A DNA stretch of 40,130 bases. Source: Thermodesulfobacteriota bacterium (lineage in GTDB: Bacteria; Desulfobacterota; DSM-4660; Desulfatiglandales; Desulfatiglandaceae). The notes below the pieces were generated by a model, which was given only the letters and a program-made list of their open reading frames with translations, searched no databases and was not told the DNA's origin. Positions 7,734-14,696 of the stretch are shown here, piece by piece (the first letter of the stretch is position 1; the number at the start of each line of letters is the position of its first letter). The translations under genes were made by a program, and so were the position numbers. The DNA lies in the NCBI GenBank assembly GCA_028278625.1, contig JANQDY010000206.1:1-40130 (forward strand). The letters run 5' to 3'.

Positions 7734-7801
7734 GTCCGATGAGGGACATATGAGGTAATGGGGCCTCTTTTCTTCTGTCTGAGAAAAGGGGCTTTTTTTT
7801 T
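7734..7801 (+). promoter_or_regulatory. Element C: internal ANTAR-type leader with terminator before the acyl-CoA dehydrogenase
   Basis: Hairpin 1 is GTCC-GATGAG-GGAC (7734-7747), four bases, hairpin 2 GAGG-TAATGGGG-CCTC (7752-7767). The CCTC arm is shared with a 10-bp terminator stem (7763-7772 with 7783-7792) and nine T's (7793-7801). No promoter is visible in the 25 bases before it, and the upstream gene ends at 7708, so it acts on read-through transcripts. It makes expression of the dehydrogenase depend on a second antitermination event. Confidence 0.8.
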
Positions 7802-7819
7802 AGATTTATGGAGGGGAAC

Positions 7820-9028
7820 ATGCTTCGAAAAGACGTATTTACGGAAGAGCAGAATGCCATTGGCGATATGGTAAATAAGTTCGTGGATAACGAAATCATG
7901 CCTGTTCGCCAGGAACTTGAAAGTGACCCGAAACTGGTGGAATCGATTCATCAGAAACTGGTGGATCTGGGCATCCAGAAGGCGGGGTACCCTCCTGAAT
8001 ACGGCGGAACCGGACCCGGCTCCCCCACCACCCTGGGAATCGTTTGCGAAGAACTGGCACGAGGAGATGCCGGCATCAGCCTCAGCTGCGGCATCAACGC
8101 CGGATTCGTGCTCCATGCGGCCATGGTGGCCGGCAACAAAGCCGTTTTGGATGAGTTCATCCCCCCTTTCTGCGGCGATAAGATCAATTCTGCCTGTCTC
8201 TCCATGACCGATGCCACCGGCGGTGCGGACACGGAAAATCCTTTGTTAAAGGGAAGAGGCATCAAAACAAGAGCGTTCCTGGATGGGGATGAGTGGGTGA
8301 TCAACGGGAGCAAATCCTGGCCGACGCATGCGGGCATCTCCAGCGTCTATCTCACCGTATGCAACACCGATTATGAGCAGGGTGAGGAGGGCATCGCCCT
8401 TATCTTTGTACCGGATGGCACGCCGGGCCTCAGTTTCGGACAGCCCGAAGCCAAAATGGGTTTTCAGACCTCCGTTAACGCCAGCGTTTTCTATGACAAC
8501 GTGCGCGTCCCCAAGGATTTTCGATTGGCGGGCCCGGGACCGGACGCCCAGTTCTATTATGCCACCATGGCCGGTACCCAGTGGCATTCATCGGTGATTG
8601 CTTTGGGCATCATGCGGGCGGTCTTTGAGATTATCCTGGATTATACCCAAGGGCGGGAGAGCGGCGGCAAACCGATCAGGGAATGGAGTCTTGTGGCCGG
8701 CATCCTGGCGGATATGGCTATCCGGTTGGAGATGACCCGTGGCGCCGTTTACAATTACGCTTATATGATGGAGCATCCGGAAATATACGGTCCTCCCTTT
8801 ACCAATGATATGGTGGCCAAGGCCAGCATCGTCCGATCTTATGCCTCCGACAGCGTTGTCTGGATCGCCAACAAAGCCATCGAACTCATGGGATCCAATG
8901 GTCTTTCTCCCGAGTATCATCTGGAGAAATATCTCAGGGACTCAAAAATAACCCAAATATGGCTCGGCGGCCAACAGGTCTCCAAGTATCGCATCGCCAG
9001 AGGTTATTACGACTATTCGGTCTACTGA
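7820..9028 (+). CDS. Acyl-CoA dehydrogenase family flavoprotein lacking the usual catalytic Glu
   Basis: 402 residues. The ATG at 7820 is preceded by GGAGGGG; the upstream ATG at 7808 lies before that SD. The three-domain ACAD pattern is clear: an N-terminal helical domain (FTEEQNAIGDMVNKFVDNEI), the FAD/substrate strand region (SACLSMTDATGGADTENP, INGSKSWPTHAG) and the C-terminal four-helix domain. The family oxidises acyl-CoA thioesters to enoyl-CoA and passes electrons to ETF. Oddly, the C-terminal Y-E-G-T site that supplies the base in medium- and short-chain enzymes reads W-L-G-G here (residues 381-384). The alternative isovaleryl/long-chain Glu position also aligns with a non-Glu residue. 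It may use another base or have a different reaction. It lies downstream of element C. Confidence 0.88.
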   Translation: MLRKDVFTEEQNAIGDMVNKFVDNEIMPVRQELESDPKLVESIHQKLVDLGIQKAGYPPEYGGTGPGSPTTLGIVCEELARGDAGISLSCGINAGFVLHAAMVAGNKAVLDEFIPPFCGDKINSACLSMTDATGGADTENPLLKGRGIKTRAFLDGDEWVINGSKSWPTHAGISSVYLTVCNTDYEQGEEGIALIFVPDGTPGLSFGQPEAKMGFQTSVNASVFYDNVRVPKDFRLAGPGPDAQFYYATMAGTQWHSSVIALGIMRAVFEIILDYTQGRESGGKPIREWSLVAGILADMAIRLEMTRGAVYNYAYMMEHPEIYGPPFTNDMVAKASIVRSYASDSVVWIANKAIELMGSNGLSPEYHLEKYLRDSKITQIWLGGQQVSKYRIARGYYDYSVY

Positions 9029-9073
9029 AAGACGGGGAACCAGGAATACCGCCCATGGCCGCTTATGATGATT

Positions 9074-9113
9074 GAGGCGCAGGGAATTCTTCGGTTTGAT
9101 TCCCGAGCGCCTC
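9074..9113. terminator. Possible bidirectional hairpin between convergent genes
   Basis: GAGGCGC pairs with GCGCCTC, and GGGAAT with ATTCCC inside it, around a loop of about 11 bases. It lies between the 3' ends of the acyl-CoA dehydrogenase (9028) and the response regulator (9120). No long T-tract follows on either strand, so it may be a weak or Rho-assisted terminator. Confidence 0.45.
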
Positions 9114-9119
9114 TGGTTC

Positions 9120-9683
9120 TCATCCATACATCATAATCACCGCTTCGGCCACATCCTTGATGGGCTTGTTCTTCTTCATGCTGATTTCCTGCAGGCGGCG
9201 ATAGGCCTTGGGTTCGGTGAGGCCCTCATTTTCCATCATCAATCCTTTGGCCCGCTCCACCAGCTTCCGGGTTTCAAGCTGAGTCTTCAAAGCAACAACC
9301 CGTTCTTTGAGGGCGGATTTTTCCATGAATAGGCTCACCGCCAGCTCAACGGCGGAAGCGACATCTCCCACCCGGAACGGTTTGGTGATATAAGCCATGA
9401 CGCCTGCTTCTTTGGCCTTTTCAATCAAATGGCGCTCCGAAAAAGCCGTGAGGATGACCACAGGGTGCTGCCTGGATATCTTCCGGGCCACTTGAATACC
9501 GTCCATTTCGGGCATTTTGATGTCCAAAATCGCCACATCGGGGTTCTTTTGTTGAACCAACTTGAGAGCCTCCATGCCGTCCTTGGCTTCTCCCACGACC
9601 CGATATCCCAAATCCTCAAGCACTTCTCTCAGATCGCGCCGCAACAAGGGCTCATCATCGGCAATCAGAATGCGTAAGCTCAT
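9120..9683 (-). CDS. Response regulator with receiver and RNA-binding ANTAR domain (EutV-like)
   Basis: 187 residues. The N-terminal 120 residues are a CheY-like receiver: acidic pocket Asp9/Asp10, phospho-acceptor Asp54 in LDIKMPEMDG, a conserved Thr in ILTAF and Lys in ITKPF. A coiled-coil linker leads to a C-terminal ANTAR domain (about 130-187: LVERAKGLMMENEGLTEPKA, YRRLQEISMKKNKPIKDVAE). ANTAR domains bind paired RNA hairpins with six-base loops and prevent terminator formation, as in EutV, NasR and AmiR. The ATG overlaps the kinase stop (ATGA), with AAGGAG upstream, so the two are co-expressed. It is the obvious reader of the eight leader elements described in this window; direct binding is an inference. 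Confidence 0.93.
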   Translation of the reverse strand: MSLRILIADDEPLLRRDLREVLEDLGYRVVGEAKDGMEALKLVQQKNPDVAILDIKMPEMDGIQVARKISRQHPVVILTAFSERHLIEKAKEAGVMAYITKPFRVGDVASAVELAVSLFMEKSALKERVVALKTQLETRKLVERAKGLMMENEGLTEPKAYRRLQEISMKKNKPIKDVAEAVIMMYG

Positions 9684-12523
9684 TTATCGCTCCTTGCTTT
9701 TATGGAATAGTACCCCTGTGGCAGGGGAAAGGTCAACTCAGCGGTGGCACCGCCACCTGATCGAATCTTCAAGGCGCCTTTCAACTCCTCGCTGGCAAGC
9801 GTTTGGACGATGGTCAATCCAAGATTTCCGTCCTTCTCGGGATCGAAATCCATTGGGAACCCCGGGCCATCGTCTTTCACGGTGACCGTGACCACATTCT
9901 TCATCTGCCGTATCTTTACGGAAACCCGTCCGCCCTCTTCTTTTTTAACACCATGCTCCATTGCATTTTGAATGAGCTCATTGACCACCAGGGCCACGGA
10001 GGTCGCCTCCCGGGAAGGGATCATCACCGGGTGCTCAGACGCATCGAGGGTAATCCAGGGCCTGTTCGCCGGCCCTGAATCGGCCGCTTTGCCGATATTC
10101 CCCACCAAACGCCCCAGATCCACCATGCCGATCTGCCCCTCGGAAAGGGACTCGTGGACCATTGCAATGCTCATGATACGGGAAATGCTGTCGCTTAGGG
10201 CCTGCTCCGGTGACACGTGATCCAACCTGCGAAGCTGCATGCGAAGAAGAGCCGCGATATTTTGAAGATTGTTCTTAACCCGGTGATGGATCTCGCGATA
10301 AAAGGTCGAGTGTTTACTTAAAGACCGGTTTTCGATAAACATGGCCACCTGGGAAGAAATCCCCACCAGGAATTGAACACTTTCCGATATGTGGTCCGGA
10401 TAAAAAAGAAAAGCCTTGTCCGGTGTTGCGTAAAGATTCAAAACGGCCCGCAATTCATCTTTATAGATGACCGGGACCGTCGCAAAGCTGTAAGGGAAAG
10501 GGGCTTTCAAATAGATGGGAGAGGGATGCTCCGATTGCTCCGAAAAAAACAGGGGTTCGGAATGCTCGATCTGCCAGTTGGTGACTCTTTCGTCGTTCTC
10601 CACTTCAGTGTCGCTGATTTGAACTTCTCCTCCCCCATCCACCGCTTCTTTGATCCAAATGCGGTGGGTTCGGTCTACCAGCCAGAGGGTCGCAAAAGAA
10701 AGATCCAGAATTCGTCGAATATGCTTGACGATGTTCTGAGATTGAACCGCTGAACTGATCTGCCGGCTGAATTCATATCCCAGTTGATTGAGGATTTCCA
10801 ACTGGTTCATTTTCATGGCCAGGCTGCCGTCCAATTCAATCCTGTATAGACCGCTGGCGGTGAGATTGCCGATGATTTCCGCCAGCACCCGATCTTCCTC
10901 TTCCGGCGCCTGTCCATTCTTTTTTCCTTTGAAAGCAAGATTCCCGAAATGTTTCCCATGGCTGTCAAGACTCACGCAATGGTAGTCTTCCTCCATTTCT
11001 TTTTGTGTTACGCGCCTAGGGAATGAATTTGCATCCGAGGTACTTGCCAGTCGGTAGGCGTTCCCATCGTCCGTTATCAGGTAGAAAGCACCGTTGGCCC
11101 AGGGGAACAATGCTGAAAACTCCATTGTCAGCGCCTTCAACAGACCGCCTGCGTCGGTCCCATCCTGAATAATGCGGTTGACGCTTCTGATGGACCTGAT
11201 TTGTGAGACTTTTCGATCCAGTCTCGTCGAGAATTCCCGGTAAACCCGTTTGCTTTGATGCATCAGGGAAGCCACGGGATTCAGCTCGTCTGAAAACACC
11301 AGCGTTGACACGGACTGATTGTTATAGACCGGGAGGCCGTCATCAAAAATGCCCATTTCGCCATAGGTGTAGAAACCGCAAAGCGGCAGCTTTGCGTGGG
11401 TCAGCACGCGTGTAATTTCTTCCTGCTCAACCGCATCCGTTAGTCGTAAGGCACAGGAAAACATGAACCCGATTTCAGGTTTTCTGAGGCCGCCGTACCG
11501 CACGGCCTTTTCGTAGGCGGAAACGCCTGCTTTTGCAATTTCACCCCGATCCGCCTGCATGAGGGTCATCACCCGATCATTCCCAACAAGGTGAGAAAAC
11601 TGGATGGACCCGTCCGCCAAAATCTTCTCCGGCACCAGCAAAAGGGAATTGCCGTAAACATCCATGGAACCGAAAGGGTGTTCGTTCAAAGGAGAAGGGG
11701 GCGCCGGCAGATTGTCCCTGATTTGTGCCACGGGAATTTCCAGCATTTCCGCATAAACATCGGCCGCGGGGCGGTTGTCGAACTGCTGCACGATGTGGCT
11801 GGACGCCTTTGTCACCAATGTGCGCTTCGTGGTCGGAGAAAACCCGTGCGACATGCCCAGACCGAAAAGGATCTCCGTTTCCAAAAAAGCAAGTGCAACG
11901 GCATCGTTTGACACCCGGCTATTGATCATCTGATAGTTGGGGCCATAACGAAAATAATCTCCTGAGCTGCCGCCAAAAATGGGAATCCGATTGGCGGAGC
12001 TTTTGCGAAGAAACGTATGAATATCATGGGTAAGAGAGAAACCGCTCTTGGTGGCCCCCGGCGTGAAAATCATGAGCAGCACCGGCGACACTCCCAGCGT
12101 TCCCGAAGCCGACACATTGAGCATTTGGTGTTCCGGAAATCTCGCATCGAAATATTCAGAAATGTCAGCATCTTTGAGCGCCTCATTGACGGCTTTCTGA
12201 TGATCCGTCGAAACCCCTTCCCCCATACCCAGTTTCACATTGATATGGGGCGAACAAAGGAGGGTCACAACGACACTGTTCCTCAAAAACCCATCCGCAA
12301 TCTCTCCGGCGGCACTGGTGCCGATGAGCGGGCAGTCCTCAAGAACATCCACCATCCCCCGATTGACCTCAAGAACATCCAGCTCGGGAGAAACAAACGC
12401 AACGGCGAGACTCGGCTGGAATTTCTCCCGGCGTGAAAGTGCCTGGGAGGCCGCCTCCCGCCCCATCTCCACGGGGTTTTCGGCAATGCTTTTCCCTATG
12501 TGTGCTTCAAAGTAGATCGGCAA
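9680..12523 (-). CDS. FIST-domain sensor histidine kinase (HisKA_2 type), partner of the ANTAR regulator
   Basis: 947 residues, no clear membrane segment, so a cytosolic sensor is likely. Residues about 1-400 match FIST_N and FIST_C (LAVAFVSPELDVLEVNRGM, LIGTSAAGEIADGF, FMFSCALRLTD, LPLCGFYTYGEMG); FIST domains are proposed to bind small ligands. Two GAF-like regions follow (about 430-570 and 580-735). The transmitter begins at 741 with YREIHHRVKNNLQNIAALLR, the HisKA_2 H-box (His746/747), then an HATPase_c domain with VNELIQNAMEHG (N box), DDGPGF and a glycine-rich NLGLTIVQ. HisKA_2 kinases are the usual partners of ANTAR regulators (EutW). The gene overlaps the regulator gene at 9680-9683. 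A ligand entering the cell, perhaps a product of the cluster's transporters, is the likely signal. Confidence 0.92.
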   Translation of the reverse strand: MPIYFEAHIGKSIAENPVEMGREAASQALSRREKFQPSLAVAFVSPELDVLEVNRGMVDVLEDCPLIGTSAAGEIADGFLRNSVVVTLLCSPHINVKLGMGEGVSTDHQKAVNEALKDADISEYFDARFPEHQMLNVSASGTLGVSPVLLMIFTPGATKSGFSLTHDIHTFLRKSSANRIPIFGGSSGDYFRYGPNYQMINSRVSNDAVALAFLETEILFGLGMSHGFSPTTKRTLVTKASSHIVQQFDNRPAADVYAEMLEIPVAQIRDNLPAPPSPLNEHPFGSMDVYGNSLLLVPEKILADGSIQFSHLVGNDRVMTLMQADRGEIAKAGVSAYEKAVRYGGLRKPEIGFMFSCALRLTDAVEQEEITRVLTHAKLPLCGFYTYGEMGIFDDGLPVYNNQSVSTLVFSDELNPVASLMHQSKRVYREFSTRLDRKVSQIRSIRSVNRIIQDGTDAGGLLKALTMEFSALFPWANGAFYLITDDGNAYRLASTSDANSFPRRVTQKEMEEDYHCVSLDSHGKHFGNLAFKGKKNGQAPEEEDRVLAEIIGNLTASGLYRIELDGSLAMKMNQLEILNQLGYEFSRQISSAVQSQNIVKHIRRILDLSFATLWLVDRTHRIWIKEAVDGGGEVQISDTEVENDERVTNWQIEHSEPLFFSEQSEHPSPIYLKAPFPYSFATVPVIYKDELRAVLNLYATPDKAFLFYPDHISESVQFLVGISSQVAMFIENRSLSKHSTFYREIHHRVKNNLQNIAALLRMQLRRLDHVSPEQALSDSISRIMSIAMVHESLSEGQIGMVDLGRLVGNIGKAADSGPANRPWITLDASEHPVMIPSREATSVALVVNELIQNAMEHGVKKEEGGRVSVKIRQMKNVVTVTVKDDGPGFPMDFDPEKDGNLGLTIVQTLASEELKGALKIRSGGGATAELTFPLPQGYYSIKARSDK

Positions 12524-12597
12524 ATCTCAATCTTCCTCAATTTTCCCAACAATCTCACGTGAAGAACCTTCATACGCCTAACAATTCGTTTTTCTTG

Positions 12598-12627
12598 ATA
12601 ATACCCAGTTTTTCCGATTCATGTCAA
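12598..12627 (-). promoter_or_regulatory. Promoter of the histidine kinase-ANTAR operon
   Basis: On the minus strand TTGACA (12622-12627) and TATTAT (12598-12603) are separated by 18 bases, about 75 bases upstream of the kinase ATG at 12523. No hexaloop terminator leader lies between them, so the regulator operon is not itself under this antitermination control. Confidence 0.65.
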
Positions 12628-12675
12628 TTGTATACGGAAATGAAACGCATTTACCGTAATTCGATTTTGCTCTAT

Positions 12676-12690
12676 TTCCATATTATGGAA
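12676..12690. repeat. Perfect palindrome in an AT-rich intergenic region
   Basis: TTCCATA-T-TATGGAA is a perfect 7-bp inverted repeat around one base. It lies in the 12524-13025 region between the divergent kinase and AMP-ligase genes, which is clearly more AT-rich than the flanking genes and codes for nothing I can support. The repeat has the size of a dimeric repressor operator. Confidence 0.35.
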
Positions 12691-12881
12691 GTCGTTTTCA
12701 TTATTTTATTAACTGCAAAAAACTATACATCAAAATGGAAACATAGAGGTGCCTTTGATAGATCATGGAGAACCTTTTCAGGCTTTCTTAGATTATCATT
12801 AAAATGTTGTTTTATTTATGAGATATTTTTCAACAAGACATGCATCATGGAAATTGTGGCGTCTTATTCTTTGTTTTTAAC

Positions 12882-12910
12882 TTGACAGGGCTTGCCAGAG
12901 ATGATAGATT
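12882..12910 (+). promoter_or_regulatory. Promoter of the AMP-ligase/molybdo-enzyme operon
   Basis: TTGACA (12882-12887), 17 bases, TAGATT (12905-12910). The leader that follows contains a small hairpin (TGAAAG-TAC-CTTTCA) and a run of seven T's 12 bases later, but no YRAYGRNG loop. This operon therefore seems to be outside the antitermination regulon, or to be regulated differently. Confidence 0.6.
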
Positions 12911-13025
12911 TCGTTTGAAAGTACCTTTCATAATATGTAAGTTTTTTTGAGTCGCTGGCTTCTTGAAAGTTTGTGACGCTTAAAACCGGGAAGATTGGCT
13001 TTGACACAAACAGGGAAGATGGATC

Positions 13026-14696
13026 ATGGATACTCTATTACAAGGCGTCATCCCCTACAAAAAGGAAGACGCCGCATTGTACGACAGAATGCGGTGGTGG
13101 TACGGACTGACTCTGGGGGACCTGCTGGACAGGGCCTCTGACATTCATCCCTCAAAGGAAGCGTTTGTCGACGGACAAAGCCGCCTGACGTATGCAGAGG
13201 CCAGAGCCGGGGCTGACAAACTCGCCGTTGCGCTTCTTGAAATGGGCATTCACCCCTTGGACCGGGTTCTGGTTCAATTGCCCAATTGGAATGAGTTTAT
13301 CTATTCCTATTTCGCCCTACAGAAAATAGGCGCCATTCCGGTGCTGCTCATCGATCGCTATCGCCAGCTTGAAATTGGTCGTCTCGTCGAACTCACAGGC
13401 GCCACAGGCTGGATTGTGGCATTCTGCCATAGAAAAACGGACTTTGTTCCGATCGTGGATGAAGTATTACAAGCGCATTCAGGGCTCAAGCACGTCATCA
13501 CCGTTCGGGATGTGAATAAGCAAGGCCCCTTTTTGCGTATGGAAGAGCTGATGGCAAATCCCGTCCTGGGTCCGGTAGAAAAAGAACATCTTTTAGATCT
13601 CCGCCCGGACCCCATGCAGGTAGCCCACATGGGGCCCACGGGCGGCACTACGGGGTCCCCCAAAATTGTGCCGCGAACCCACAACAGCCTTGTTACCTGT
13701 GCCGATTTTTGCGCCAGATCCTGGGATCAGCACACCCTGGACATCAACCTGATCGCAGGCCCCATCGGCCACGACCTTTCTTTTACAAAGGGCTTTTTGG
13801 GCAGTATTGCCACAATTGGCAAAACCATATTTTTGGATTCCACGGATGCCTCGGATATCTGCCAGACCATTGAAAAGGAGAAGGTCACCTCTATCATCTG
13901 GGTGCCGGCACTGGCCCAGCGGCTTTTGGGCTATGAAAAACTGAAATATCATGACCTTTCATCCCTCAAGAAAATGCACAGCGCCGGCGCCGCAAGCCAC
14001 CCGGATATCGTAGCCAGCGTTTTCGATACCCTTGGAATGACCTTTTTTAACGGTTACGGCGCCACCGAAGGGATGACCACAATCACGCGATCCACTGACG
14101 ACATTGACACCATCTGCACCACTGTGGGACGACCCACTTGCCCCTATGATGATTACCGTGTCATTGATTTTCATGAAAAGCCCTTGCCAACAGGTGTTGA
14201 AGGGGAACTGGTCCTCAAAGGCCCAGGCGTCTTTACCGGCTATTACAAGACCCCCGAAGAAAATAAGGCAGCCTTCACCCTTGACGGGTATTTTAAGACC
14301 GGCGATGTTGGGAAGTTTGATGAAAACGGTTATATCACCCTGACCGGCCGAATCAAGGAAATGATCAACCGTGGTGGGGAGAGTATCAGCACCCGGCAGA
14401 TTGAAGAACTCATCACCAAACACCCTGATGTGGCCGCTGTTGCGGTGGTTCCCATGCCCGACCCGGTCCTCGGGGAAAGGGCCTGTGCCTATATCGAACT
14501 CCGGAAAGGCGCCGCCCTGACATTCATCGACATCGTCAACTTCTTGAAGTCCCAACAAGCTTCGGTTCTTCTACTCCCCGAGCGCATCGAATTTCTGGAT
14601 GCCATGCCCTACACCGCTGCCCAGAAACTGGATAAAAAGGCCCTTCGAAAAGATATCGAAGCAAAAATCAACCGCAAACCCAGGAGGAAACCATGA
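13026..14696 (+). CDS. AMP-dependent acid-CoA ligase, aryl-AMP ligase (EntE/DhbE-like) subfamily
   Basis: 556 residues. The ANL-family motifs are present: P-loop MGPTGGTTGSPK (about 202-213) followed by IVPRTHN as in EntE-type 2,3-dihydroxybenzoate ligases, the A5 motif NGYGATEG, the A7 Asp in YFKTGDVGKF, the A8 hinge GRIKEMINRGGESIS, and the A10 lysine in PYTAAQKLDKKAL. The enzyme activates a carboxylate as acyl-adenylate and normally transfers it to CoA. The aryl-type P-loop and hinge favour an aromatic or cyclic acid; the exact substrate is unknown. The stop overlaps the start of the molybdo-enzyme (ATGA), so activation and the following redox step are coupled in expression. Confidence 0.87.
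   Translation: MDTLLQGVIPYKKEDAALYDRMRWWYGLTLGDLLDRASDIHPSKEAFVDGQSRLTYAEARAGADKLAVALLEMGIHPLDRVLVQLPNWNEFIYSYFALQKIGAIPVLLIDRYRQLEIGRLVELTGATGWIVAFCHRKTDFVPIVDEVLQAHSGLKHVITVRDVNKQGPFLRMEELMANPVLGPVEKEHLLDLRPDPMQVAHMGPTGGTTGSPKIVPRTHNSLVTCADFCARSWDQHTLDINLIAGPIGHDLSFTKGFLGSIATIGKTIFLDSTDASDICQTIEKEKVTSIIWVPALAQRLLGYEKLKYHDLSSLKKMHSAGAASHPDIVASVFDTLGMTFFNGYGATEGMTTITRSTDDIDTICTTVGRPTCPYDDYRVIDFHEKPLPTGVEGELVLKGPGVFTGYYKTPEENKAAFTLDGYFKTGDVGKFDENGYITLTGRIKEMINRGGESISTRQIEELITKHPDVAAVAVVPMPDPVLGERACAYIELRKGAALTFIDIVNFLKSQQASVLLLPERIEFLDAMPYTAAQKLDKKALRKDIEAKINRKPRRKP

Noticed and set aside
12433..12885. Plus-strand ORF of 150 codons in the AT-rich region
   Set aside because: It starts inside the kinase gene on the other strand, crosses the kinase promoter, and its product has no recognisable domain or SD.
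12911..12950. Hairpin TGAAAG-TAC-CTTTCA plus a later T-run before the AMP ligase as a ninth leader element
   Set aside because: Loop is three bases, the T-run is 12 bases away from the stem, and the YRAYGRNG loop is missing.
13959..14558. Minus-strand ORF (199 codons) opposite the AMP ligase
   Set aside because: Antisense shadow of clear ANL motifs; no SD and no family pattern.
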